Shown piece after piece: positions 26,724 to 35,343 of a DNA stretch of 37,593 nt. Every line of letters starts with the position of its first letter. Within the stretch, counting starts at the first letter, position 1. This DNA comes from Kiritimatiellia bacterium (GTDB taxonomy: Bacteria > Verrucomicrobiota > Kiritimatiellia > SLAD01), in assembly GCA_007136425.1 (NCBI GenBank), contig SLGY01000147.1, positions 1 through 37,593 on the forward strand, read 5' to 3'. Below the pieces are notes generated by a model, which worked only from the letters and a program-made list of their open reading frames with translations, was not told the DNA's origin and ran no database searches. A program made the translations under genes and the position numbers.

Positions 26724-28013
26724 ATGATTGCACCGCACAAACCGGAAAACGAATCGGAACGCCTGACCGCGTTGCGTGCACTCGACATCCTCGATACCCC
26801 GCCCGAGGAGCGATTCGATCGAATCACGCGGCTTGTCAGTGAGTTCTTTCGGGTCCCCGTCGCCTACGTCGCCATGGTGGATGCGAATCGCCAATGGCTC
26901 AAGTCCTCCTGCGGCTGGAACGTGAAAGAGACCGGCCGCGATGTCTCCTTCTGCGGACACACCATCCTTCAAGACAAGACCTTGATTATTCCCGACGCGA
27001 AGGAAGACGTCCGTTTCGCCGATAATCCCATGGTCACGAACGAACCCCATATCCGCTTCTACGCCGGACGGCCTCTGCGCGCCATGGGCCAGAAAGTCGG
27101 TACGTTGTGCCTCGTGGCCCATGAACCACGCGATGTTTCAGAGGAAGACCTGGGCATGCTCGACGAATTCGCCGCCATGGTGGAGCACGAGTTGACCATG
27201 CTCGACGTGATCCACGTCCAACGCGAACTGCTCAACACGAAAGAAGCGCTGTTGGAGAGCAGAAAACATCTGGCGCACGAATTGGAAGAAGCCACCGAAT
27301 ATACCCGGTCCCTGCTCCCCTCGCCGCTGGACGAACGGATCCGTACCGCATGGAAATTTGAGCCCTCCACCGATCTGGGCGGGGATTTCTTTGGTTACCG
27401 CTGGATCGATGACGATCATTTCGCCGTCTATTTGATCGATGTCTGCGGTCACGGCGTCGGCGCCGCGCTGCTTTCGGTCAGCGTGGTCAACCTCCTCCGT
27501 TCGCAATCCCTGCCCGCAACCGATTTGCGCGATCCGGGACAGGTCCTGACGACGCTCAACGCGATGTTCCCCATGGAATCAAACGGAAACAAGTATTTCA
27601 CCGCCTGGTACGGGGTTTATGAATTGAGTGCGCGTCGCCTGCGATATTCCTCAGGGGGCCATCCTCCCGCTTTTCTGCTCAACGGGAAGACGGCCGATCA
27701 GGCGCAATCACATTGGTTAACCACCCGCGGTCTAGCTGTGGGCGCGATGGAACAGGTGCAATTCGAAACCGGGGACATGGATCTCGCTCCGTTCAATCGC
27801 TTGTACGTATTCAGCGACGGCGCCTATGAGGCGGAAACTCCGGACGGGAAGATGCAGGACTTAGCGGATTTCGGCGCGCGATTGAAGGAATGGGGCCGCG
27901 CACAAGACGATAACGACCTCGATCAGGTATTCGAAAGAATGCGTGCCCTGCAGGGCACGGACCAACTCGATGACGATTTTTCGCTGTTACGCGTAGAATT
28001 ACGGAGTACATAA
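26724..28013 (+). CDS. GAF domain / PP2C (SpoIIE/RsbU-type) serine phosphatase
   Basis: N-terminal GAF (ERFDRITRLVSEFFRVPVAYVAMVD ... GRDVSFCGHTI); PP2C motifs LGGDFFGYRW, LIDVCGHGVGAAL, FSDGAYEAE, DDDFSLLRVEL. Confidence 0.92.
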   Translation: MIAPHKPENESERLTALRALDILDTPPEERFDRITRLVSEFFRVPVAYVAMVDANRQWLKSSCGWNVKETGRDVSFCGHTILQDKTLIIPDAKEDVRFADNPMVTNEPHIRFYAGRPLRAMGQKVGTLCLVAHEPRDVSEEDLGMLDEFAAMVEHELTMLDVIHVQRELLNTKEALLESRKHLAHELEEATEYTRSLLPSPLDERIRTAWKFEPSTDLGGDFFGYRWIDDDHFAVYLIDVCGHGVGAALLSVSVVNLLRSQSLPATDLRDPGQVLTTLNAMFPMESNGNKYFTAWYGVYELSARRLRYSSGGHPPAFLLNGKTADQAQSHWLTTRGLAVGAMEQVQFETGDMDLAPFNRLYVFSDGAYEAETPDGKMQDLADFGARLKEWGRAQDDNDLDQVFERMRALQGTDQLDDDFSLLRVELRST

Positions 28014-28019
28014 TACGGC

Positions 28020-28439
28020 ATGGAACTGGTGATTCAGAACGATCTCCGGGAAATCGAAACGCTGACGCGCTTTGTGGAACAGTTTGCGGAGCAACATAAA
28101 CTGCCGCCCAAACTGTCCTTTCAGATCAATCTCGCACTCGAAGAACTGGTAACCAACATCATTTCATACGGATACAGCGATGCCGGGCCACACAAGATCC
28201 GTTTAGTCTTACACATGGCGGACGGCCGTCTTACCGCCGAAGTGGAGGACGACGGCTGCGCCTTCAATCCGTTGGAAGCCCCACCGCCGGACCTCGATGT
28301 TCCGCTCGAAGACCGGCCGGTCGGCGGTTTGGGCATCCATCTCGTGAAGAACATGTTTGATTCCATGGACTATCGGCGGGAGAACGACAAGAATTGGTTG
28401 ATCTTAACAAAGAACCATGTCAATGTCGGCGCGACCTGA
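28020..28439 (+). CDS. RsbW-like anti-sigma factor (GHKL ATPase/serine kinase)
   Basis: N-box LALEELVTNIISYGY, VEDDGCAFNP, GGLGIHLVKNMFDSMDY. Confidence 0.92.
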   Translation: MELVIQNDLREIETLTRFVEQFAEQHKLPPKLSFQINLALEELVTNIISYGYSDAGPHKIRLVLHMADGRLTAEVEDDGCAFNPLEAPPPDLDVPLEDRPVGGLGIHLVKNMFDSMDYRRENDKNWLILTKNHVNVGAT

Positions 28440-28472
28440 GTGGAGGATACGGAACAGGATGGAGAGAGCAGT

Positions 28473-28808
28473 ATGAATATCAATGAAGAAGTCAGAGGCA
28501 ATGTATGCATTATCGCCTTGAACGGGCGTTTGGACAATGAGTCCACCCAGGGATTTCAGGAACGCATTTCCTCCATCATTGACGGCGGGCAAACACGTCT
28601 CGTCCTCGACTTGGGCGATCTGGAGTACATCAGCAGCGTCGGGTTGCGCGCCTTCCTACTCGCGTCCAAGAAATTAAAGCCGCTTGAAGGTAAACTGGTG
28701 CTTGCCCGTCTGCAGGATCACATCAAGGAAGTCCTCGACATTGCCGGGTTTTCGTCTCTCTTCCCGTCCTATCCCAGCGTCGACGAAGCTGTGCAGAACG
28801 TAAGCTGA
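28473..28808 (+). CDS. RsbV-like STAS anti-anti-sigma factor
   Basis: LVLDLGDLEYISSVGLRAFLLASK with phosphorylatable Ser; ATG 28473 preceded by GGAGAGAG (ORF track GTG at 28440). Confidence 0.92.
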   Translation: MNINEEVRGNVCIIALNGRLDNESTQGFQERISSIIDGGQTRLVLDLGDLEYISSVGLRAFLLASKKLKPLEGKLVLARLQDHIKEVLDIAGFSSLFPSYPSVDEAVQNVS

Positions 28809-28826
28809 CCCCGCCCCTACGCGGGG
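28809..28826. terminator. hairpin between convergent STAS gene and queG
   Basis: CCCCGC (28809-28814) / GCGGGG (28821-28826); right arm lies in the 3' end of queG. Confidence 0.45.
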
Positions 28827-29902
28827 CGCCCTTCAATCTGCGCGATCGCCCAACGCGCATGTTCACGAATCAAGGGTTCCGGATCTTCCAGCGCGCGACG
28901 CAGAACCGGTAAGGCGTCCCGCTCGCCCCAATTGCCCAGGGCCACCGCCGCGTTACGAAGCAAGCCGCGCCGTTTCGTCCGGGTAATCGGCGTCCCTTTA
29001 TAGCGTCTCCGGAAGGCGTCGTCGTCCAGTGTCATCAACTCCATCAGATCGGGACAGAACCGGTCCGCATCGAAAGCAAGAAACCGGGCCGGGGACGGCC
29101 GCGAATATCGCCGCACCCAGGGACACACGGTCTGACAATCGTCACAGCCGTATATCCAATTCCGCATCTTACCGCGCAGTGACTCAGGAATTGAACCTTT
29201 CTGTTCAATCGTCAAATACGAAATGCACAGATTACTATTCAGAATGTAGGGCGCGGGAAAGGCGTGCGTCGGACACGCGTTCAGGCAACGACGACATTGT
29301 CCGCAATGGCCGGGTCCCAGCGTCGCCCCGTCGTCCGTGGCCGGTTGATCATAATCCAGTTCCGCCGTGGTAATGATGCCGCCGAGCAGGACGTAGGAGC
29401 CATGCTTCGGACTGATCAACAGCCCATTCTTGCCGATAAACCCCAACCCGGCGTCCGCCGCCCACGTGCGTTCCAACACCGGCCCGGTATCCACATACGC
29501 GCGGCCCGCCGGCGCGCCGGGCGTCTCCGCTTTAACGAATTGCATCAATTCCATCAAAGGCGGCAGCAGCACGTCGTGATAGTCCGCGCCCCACGCATAG
29601 CGCGCCATGCGACCGCGAGCGGGATCGTTCCATAAGGCGGCCGGCGGTTCTTCTATATAATAGCTTCGGCCCACCATCACTACGGAACGCGCGCCCGGCA
29701 CCACGACCGACGGATCGGTCCGGCGCTGCACATTCCGTTCCAGCCAGGCCATCTCGCCGTGATACCCGTTGTCCAACCACCGACGAAAACCCGCCGCGTG
29801 CCGCGCCTCCCGGGCCGGGGCTACACCCACCAGATCAAAACCCAGCTCGCACGCCCGCTCCTTGATTCGTGAACATGCGCGTTCAGGGCTTGTGTCGTAA
29901 AT
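28817..29902 (-). CDS. queG: epoxyqueuosine reductase
   Basis: CGQCRRCLNACPTHAF, GCDDCQTVCPW 2x[4Fe-4S] motifs; C-terminal HEAT-like repeat. The first standard start in frame is GTG 29830, but conserved N-terminal sequence RIKERACELGFDL lies upstream of it; the frame is open to at least ATT at 29902. Confidence 0.9.
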   Translation of the reverse strand: MYDTSPERACSRIKERACELGFDLVGVAPAREARHAAGFRRWLDNGYHGEMAWLERNVQRRTDPSVVVPGARSVVMVGRSYYIEEPPAALWNDPARGRMARYAWGADYHDVLLPPLMELMQFVKAETPGAPAGRAYVDTGPVLERTWAADAGLGFIGKNGLLISPKHGSYVLLGGIITTAELDYDQPATDDGATLGPGHCGQCRRCLNACPTHAFPAPYILNSNLCISYLTIEQKGSIPESLRGKMRNWIYGCDDCQTVCPWVRRYSRPSPARFLAFDADRFCPDLMELMTLDDDAFRRRYKGTPITRTKRRGLLRNAAVALGNWGERDALPVLRRALEDPEPLIREHARWAIAQIEGRPA

Positions 29903-29949
29903 AGTTCCACCTTCAAGCGGACGGTTTGATTGAGGTTTTGGGACAGGTT

Positions 29950-30978
29950 CTATTCTTTTTCCTCTCTATCGCGTCTCAGCAGACCACCGACCGCGTCCGT
30001 GACGCGCTCGGATCCGCTGCGGACTTCTTCGTCTACTTTATCCAGCGTCTCGATGGCCTTTTCAGAGGTGTCGTCGAGGAGCTCTGCTTCCGGGTCTACC
30101 TTGTCGGGAGCCTCGGTTTCTTCGGCATCATCCTTTTCCTCGTCCCTGCCGGTCACTCGATCGCGCAATCCGCGCGCCCGGTCGCCCACCGCTCCGGTCA
30201 CCGCGCGTGTACCGTCTCCAGCGGCGCCGGTCACCGCCCGCGCCCCGTCAGCCGCTCGTCCGCCAATAGCGCCGACGCCTTCCAAGGCGGATTGCAAGCC
30301 TTCGCCCAGCAGATCGCCGGCCCCCGCGACCGCGTTGCCCACGGCGCCCGCAACGGCCTTGACCACTTCCGTAGCGATCTGTGTAAGGCTCTGATCTTCG
30401 CCGCCGAGATCGGTGAGCGTGATGGTGGAGAGTTGAACGGGAACCACGCGTCCGCGCATGGCGGTGGCACTGACTTGCGCCCTGGCATCGGCCAGTACAA
30501 GTTCCTTGATAACCACGTGCTTACCCGGTTCGACTTCTTCCACCGGCTCTATTTCAGGTTCTTCTTCAGGAGCGTCCGGGTCCTCTTCCCCTTCCAACTG
30601 CCGCAGTAAAGTACCTAGATTCGTGCGGCGCGCACCGACTTCATAGGTGATGCGCGGTGAATCGATCAGGATACGGTTGATGATGATGGTGTCCGTGAAC
30701 AGCGATTTCACATCCAAATCGATCTCAAGCTGGGACATCTCGAACAGACTATCGGTGCGAAAGCCTTCCGGATTGCCTACGAACATACCGTTCAGGCTTA
30801 CATGCCCGCGGAAGGGATGAAAACGCGCCTCCTGCAGTTCTACGGGCACACCCAACACCTGCGGGCCGACCCGGTTCACGCCTTCCTTGATTACATGGCC
30901 GCCCCAGAAAACCAGGGTGACGACAGAAATCGCAATAATGATCACGAGGACCAAGACCAACCATTTTAAGACACGCAT
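29950..30978 (-). CDS. AsmA-like protein with low-complexity C-terminal region
   Basis: N-terminal TM MRVLKWLVLVLVIIIAISVVTLVFW, then NRVGPQVLGVPVELQEARF...LNGMFVGNPEGF...LEIDLDVKSL; ATG 30978 with AAGGAG. The ORF track extension to 31938 is antisense to a glycosyltransferase gene. Confidence 0.75.
   Translation of the reverse strand: MRVLKWLVLVLVIIIAISVVTLVFWGGHVIKEGVNRVGPQVLGVPVELQEARFHPFRGHVSLNGMFVGNPEGFRTDSLFEMSQLEIDLDVKSLFTDTIIINRILIDSPRITYEVGARRTNLGTLLRQLEGEEDPDAPEEEPEIEPVEEVEPGKHVVIKELVLADARAQVSATAMRGRVVPVQLSTITLTDLGGEDQSLTQIATEVVKAVAGAVGNAVAGAGDLLGEGLQSALEGVGAIGGRAADGARAVTGAAGDGTRAVTGAVGDRARGLRDRVTGRDEEKDDAEETEAPDKVDPEAELLDDTSEKAIETLDKVDEEVRSGSERVTDAVGGLLRRDREEKE
30191..30256. repeat. 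33-nt degenerate tandem repeat inside the AsmA-like CDS
   Basis: Units 30191-30223 and 30224-30256 share GCnCCGGTCACCGCnCG...CCGTC; protein level AADGARAVTGA / AGDGTRAVTGA. Confidence 0.6.
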
Positions 30979-31149
30979 ATTTGTAAACTCCTTAAGTGAA
31001 TATAAGTGCACCGTCCTATGGCCTATTCCCACAGGCGCAGTATACATTGCGCCCGCCCCCCCGGGCAAGCCTTGATGAAGAAGTCGCGCGTTGATTTCCG
31101 GTCGTCGATTTGACAAGGTCATGACGCATTTCCGTGGAAGGATAACGAC

Positions 31150-32265
31150 TTGAAAGTGTGCATCGATATTCAGGCGGCCATCGCGCAGCGCGCGGGCGTC
31201 GGAAGGTATACCCAGGCGCTGGTACAGCATCTCGGCCCCATGAGCGAGCCGGGCGCGTTGCGACTGTTCTATTTCGACTTTAAGCGGCGCGGCATGCCGT
31301 TTCGCGTACCAAACGCGCACGAACAGACGGTAACCTGGTGCCCCGGCCGCCTGGTGCAGAAGGCCTGGAAAACCATAGGATGGCCCGCCTTCGATTGGTT
31401 CGCCGGGGCGGCCGACGTCTTTCATTTTCCCAACTTCATTATTCCCCCGTTGAAACGGGGACGTGCGGTAGTGACCATACACGACGTCTCGTTCCTGCGC
31501 TTTCCGGAGGCCGCCGAGCCCAGGAATTTGCGCTATCTGAATAATCAGATCCGGCGAACGGTCGATCGGGCGGACCTGATTCTCACGGATTCCGAATTTT
31601 CCGCGTCCGAAATCCGCACCTTGCTCAATATTCCCGAGAAGCGCGTCCGAGCCGTACACCTCGGCTTGACACCCAATATGGAATCGCCGGATAGGGAGAC
31701 CATCGATTCCATGCGAAAAGTGTATGGACTGGAACGGCCTTACCTCCTTTTTGTGGGCACCCTCGAACCCCGCAAGAATATCCCCTTTCTCATCGAATGC
31801 TTTGAACAAATGCATTCTTTTGACGGCGACCTCGTGATTGCGGGAATGCAGGGCTGGAAAGTGGAACCAATACGGGAACGGATGCGAACATCGAGCAGAC
31901 GGCAAAACATCCGTTACGTGCAATACGTGGACGAACAATGGCTGCCCGCGCTCTATGCCGGCGCTGAGATCTTTCTGTTTCCTTCCCTCTACGAAGGATT
32001 CGGTTTTCCGCCATTGGAGGCCATGCGTTGCGGCGTCCCCGTTCTTTCGTCACGTGCCGGTTCGCTTCCGGAGGTACTCGGGGAAGCCGCTTGCTACGTG
32101 AACGACTATGATGCGAACGCATGGGCACAGACCGCAGCAAACCTTTTAGACGATTCCGACCGCCGCGATACCCTGATCCGGGCAGGTAAGGAACAGGCGG
32201 CCCGCTATCAGTGGGAGCAAACGGCGCGAAAAACATGGGACCTTTACCGCGAGGCGGCCTCATGA
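31150..32265 (+). CDS. glycosyltransferase family 4 (GT-B)
   Basis: MKVCIDIQAAIAQRAGVGRYTQALV, YLLFVGTLEPRKNIPFLIECF, FLFPSLYEGFGFPPLEAMRCGVPVLSS. TTG start with GGAAGGA upstream. Confidence 0.92.
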   Translation: MKVCIDIQAAIAQRAGVGRYTQALVQHLGPMSEPGALRLFYFDFKRRGMPFRVPNAHEQTVTWCPGRLVQKAWKTIGWPAFDWFAGAADVFHFPNFIIPPLKRGRAVVTIHDVSFLRFPEAAEPRNLRYLNNQIRRTVDRADLILTDSEFSASEIRTLLNIPEKRVRAVHLGLTPNMESPDRETIDSMRKVYGLERPYLLFVGTLEPRKNIPFLIECFEQMHSFDGDLVIAGMQGWKVEPIRERMRTSSRRQNIRYVQYVDEQWLPALYAGAEIFLFPSLYEGFGFPPLEAMRCGVPVLSSRAGSLPEVLGEAACYVNDYDANAWAQTAANLLDDSDRRDTLIRAGKEQAARYQWEQTARKTWDLYREAAS

Positions 32266-33419
32266 AGATCGGTTTGGACGCTCGCTGGATATTCCCTGAA
32301 ATATCGGGAATCGGATCTTATACGCAGGATCTGATACGCGCTCTGGCAATAACAGACGATGTCAATGAGTACCTCCTTTACTTCAGTCGTGCCGATGTAC
32401 AAGCGCGGACATCAGCCTACGCCAACCTGGACAACGCCCCCAATTTTTCGTCCCGCCTCATCCCGTTCGGTCCCTTTTCAATCCGCAATCAATTGGTCAT
32501 GCCCTCGATTATCCGGCGGGATCAACTCGATATTTTTCATTCAACCAATTTCATGTTTCCCTTTCTCCCCTTCCCGCCGGGGCGTCGCGGGAAGATCGCT
32601 TGTGTTGTAACGATTTATGACCTCATTCCCCTGCTGTTTCCCGAACATACGCCGCACGCGCTGAAGACCCGGTTCCATCCGGTATATCGACGCATCATGC
32701 GAGAAGCCGGCCGCCGCGCGGACATGATCCTCACGATCAGCGAATCATCGCGCGAAGACATCCTCAAACATATGACCCCGCCCAACACGGAAAGAGATCG
32801 TGTCGTCGTGGTCTATGCGGGAGTGGCCAATCAATTCGAGCCCGCCGATCATCCGGAGCGCAAAGAAAAGACCATTCTCTATGTCGGCCGCATGGATCCA
32901 TACAAGAATGTGCCCGGCCTGATCAGGGCCTTTTCGCGGATCGTCAAAAGCGGCGCACTGGCCGCGCGCCTCATGATTGTCGGACCGCGTGATGCCCGTT
33001 ATCCGGAAGCGGATCAGATCATCGAACAGGAACAACTTCAAGAGTTCATCGACTGGCCGGGCTACGTGGATGAACCGACCATCCGGAAGGCCTACCAGGA
33101 AGCGGACGTGTTCGTGCTGCCTTCCCTCTATGAAGGATTCGGCCTGCCCGTTCTGGAGGCCATGGCGTCCGGGACGCCGGTCGTGTGCAGCAATCGAGCC
33201 TCGCTTCCGGAAGTGGCCGGCGATGCCGCCGTTCTCGTAGATCCGGAAAACCTGGACGCAATGAAAGACGGGATACTGAGTGTCCTGACCAATCCCGACA
33301 AAGCCGCGGAATTACGCGTGAAGGGGCTGCATCGCGCGGCGCAGTTTTCATGGTCCCGTACGGCGGAAGAAACCGTCAAGGCCTATCAGCGCGTCGCACT
33401 CGATCACACACACGTATGA
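32262..33419 (+). CDS. glycosyltransferase family 4 (GT-B)
   Basis: MKIGLDARWIFPEISGIGSYTQDLI, TILYVGRMDPYKNVPGLIRAF, FVLPSLYEGFGLPVLEAMASGTPVVCSN. ATG at 32262 overlaps the upstream TGA (ATGA). Confidence 0.93.
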   Translation: MKIGLDARWIFPEISGIGSYTQDLIRALAITDDVNEYLLYFSRADVQARTSAYANLDNAPNFSSRLIPFGPFSIRNQLVMPSIIRRDQLDIFHSTNFMFPFLPFPPGRRGKIACVVTIYDLIPLLFPEHTPHALKTRFHPVYRRIMREAGRRADMILTISESSREDILKHMTPPNTERDRVVVVYAGVANQFEPADHPERKEKTILYVGRMDPYKNVPGLIRAFSRIVKSGALAARLMIVGPRDARYPEADQIIEQEQLQEFIDWPGYVDEPTIRKAYQEADVFVLPSLYEGFGLPVLEAMASGTPVVCSNRASLPEVAGDAAVLVDPENLDAMKDGILSVLTNPDKAAELRVKGLHRAAQFSWSRTAEETVKAYQRVALDHTHV

Positions 33420-33420
33420 A

Positions 33421-33440
33421 CCGACGCGCGCCGGCGTCGG
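33421..33440. terminator. hairpin between convergent GT4 and rdgC-like genes
   Basis: CCGACGC-GCGCCG-GCGTCGG, perfect 7-bp stem. Confidence 0.45.
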
Positions 33441-33452
33441 ACGACGACCCGC

Positions 33453-34556
33453 TCAATGCGCGGACCGACGATCGCTGACCCAACGACGTATGCGGCGCAC
33501 TTCATCTTCCCATTCCTCACGGCGGCTGCGACGAGCGAGGAATTCGTCGTATAAGCGGAAAAACAGATTCAGAAAGCGGTCGACATCACGGATCCGCCCT
33601 TGAAAACGACTGTGCGGATCCAGTTTTTCCTCGCGTTCCGGCAACTTCAACCCGCGAAATACGAACTGGTCCGCATCCAGTGTGCACGCCCAGGATTCCT
33701 CGCCCTGAACGATATTCAGGCGCGCCTGTTTGAGCTTCTTGCCGGCCCGCAAGGCCGTCTTGGCTTCGGCGCTCACCAGCGGCTCTCCTTTCCGTAAGAC
33801 CGTCAGGTGGGCCCCGTCGCCTTCCATATGAAAAGTCAGCGGCCCTTCGATAAGGATCGACACTTCGCCAAGATCTTCCACCACGATGGCGCCGCGTTCC
33901 ATTTCCGACATGTACCAGAGCCAGGTCAGAAAATCTTCGCCAATGACATAGCTGACCTGACGATCCTCCAGATCGGGCGAAAAACTGGATGGCGGCAATT
34001 CCTCCACATCCAGTTTCTTCCGGCGCAGGGCGATATCGGAGGGCAAAGCAGGGATCAACGCAAAACCAAGGGTTCGTGCAACATGTATTTGGAAGGCGTC
34101 CAATTGCTTTTCTGAGATAGCCGTGGCGTAGACCATCCGTTCAGCCGGCGAATGGACCAAGTGAATCCCTTTAAGCTGTGGCGGCATCTGTGGCAACAAT
34201 CGTTCCACCACCTGCTGCCTGATCTCCGATTTTTCTTTCCGGTTCAGGAATTCCTTGCCGGTCGCCTGTAGTTGCGCCAATTCTTCCATGGTCTGTTCCG
34301 CTTTCAGCAGGGCGGGCGGAATTTTGCGTTCGGCCTGCAAGAGGGTCAGACGCAAGTGACCGGCATAATACGCGTTTTCTTCCGAGACAGGGCGATCCAG
34401 CAGGTGTCGTCCACCGACCCATCCTTGAATCGGTTCCTCGTTGAGATGTGAAATCGCCGGGGCCGTGTGTTCGGCAAACTGCGCAACGACATTCTCCGGC
34501 ATATCGCGGGGTACAAAAAAGGCTCGAAAACTGATGGATCCACTTTCAAACGACAC
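33453..34556 (-). CDS. RdgC-like recombination-associated protein
   Basis: Region LLQAERKIPPALLKAEQTMEELAQLQATGKEFLNRKEKSEIRQQVVERLLPQMPPQLKGIHLVHSPAERMVYATAISEKQLDAFQIHVARTLG resembles RdgC core (KxxKxLP...RKxxK...LLP...SEKxA..). Recognised by eye, no search run. Confidence 0.65.
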   Translation of the reverse strand: MSFESGSISFRAFFVPRDMPENVVAQFAEHTAPAISHLNEEPIQGWVGGRHLLDRPVSEENAYYAGHLRLTLLQAERKIPPALLKAEQTMEELAQLQATGKEFLNRKEKSEIRQQVVERLLPQMPPQLKGIHLVHSPAERMVYATAISEKQLDAFQIHVARTLGFALIPALPSDIALRRKKLDVEELPPSSFSPDLEDRQVSYVIGEDFLTWLWYMSEMERGAIVVEDLGEVSILIEGPLTFHMEGDGAHLTVLRKGEPLVSAEAKTALRAGKKLKQARLNIVQGEESWACTLDADQFVFRGLKLPEREEKLDPHSRFQGRIRDVDRFLNLFFRLYDEFLARRSRREEWEDEVRRIRRWVSDRRSAH

Positions 34557-34708
34557 GATGACGCACTCCTCTTAGATGAATTTACGACGGCTCCGTGTAC
34601 CATGCCGAGCCGCCCCGGAAATGGAAAGAAATTCTTTCGAATCAGGATCAATATACGAGCCGGCGGCGTACGGTTGACGCGGTCGATGGCAGGCCGCATG
34701 ATGTCTGC

Positions 34709-35338
34709 ATGACAACTGATCCACACACAACCGCGTATATCTGGTTCGATATGGAGTTTACGGACTTGGATCCCGATAAGGCCCATATTCTACAGGTCGC
34801 CGTGCTGGCGACCGATCCGCAGCTGAACCCGCTTGAATCCGGCGACCGCGGATTGAACCTTTGCCTGAAATTGCCGGCCGACGCCAGTGTGTCCGCGTGG
34901 GTCGCCGAAAACCTGAGCGATCTATTGACCGCCTGCCGCGATCCGGGCGCGCTGGAACAGAATAGTGCGTCGCAACTTATCACCAACTACGTGGACCGCG
35001 TTGCGGGTCCGGCCCCGGAAGACATCAAAGAACGACCCGTCCTTGCGGGAAACAGCGTTCACGCAGATTGGCGCCTGGCTTGCATGCATTTTCCCGAACT
35101 CATCGAACGCTTGCATTATCGCTTACTGGATGTGTCGACCTTGAAAATCCATTGGCAGGATTGGCTGGGTCAGCCGGAGTTCGACAAGGAAGACGCAAAC
35201 CTGGTCCTTGAACATCTCCCCTTCAAGATAACGACCCTGGCCGGACAACCGCACGACGCGTATTACGATATCCTGGCTTCCATTGCCGAACTGAATTTCT
35301 ATCGTCAACGCATGTTTCAACATCCGTCGAACCCTTGA
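34709..35338 (+). CDS. orn: oligoribonuclease (DEDDh 3'-5' exonuclease)
   Basis: YIWFDMEFTDLDPDKAHILQVAV, GNSVHADWRLACMHFPELIERLHYRLLDVSTLK, HDAYYDILASIAEL. Confidence 0.9.
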   Translation: MTTDPHTTAYIWFDMEFTDLDPDKAHILQVAVLATDPQLNPLESGDRGLNLCLKLPADASVSAWVAENLSDLLTACRDPGALEQNSASQLITNYVDRVAGPAPEDIKERPVLAGNSVHADWRLACMHFPELIERLHYRLLDVSTLKIHWQDWLGQPEFDKEDANLVLEHLPFKITTLAGQPHDAYYDILASIAELNFYRQRMFQHPSNP

Positions 35339-35343
35339 GAGAC

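Noticed and set aside
30979-31938. N-terminal 320 aa of the 662-aa minus ORF
   Set aside because: Antisense to a clear GT4 gene; a good RBS and TM start at 30978 defines the real AsmA-like CDS.
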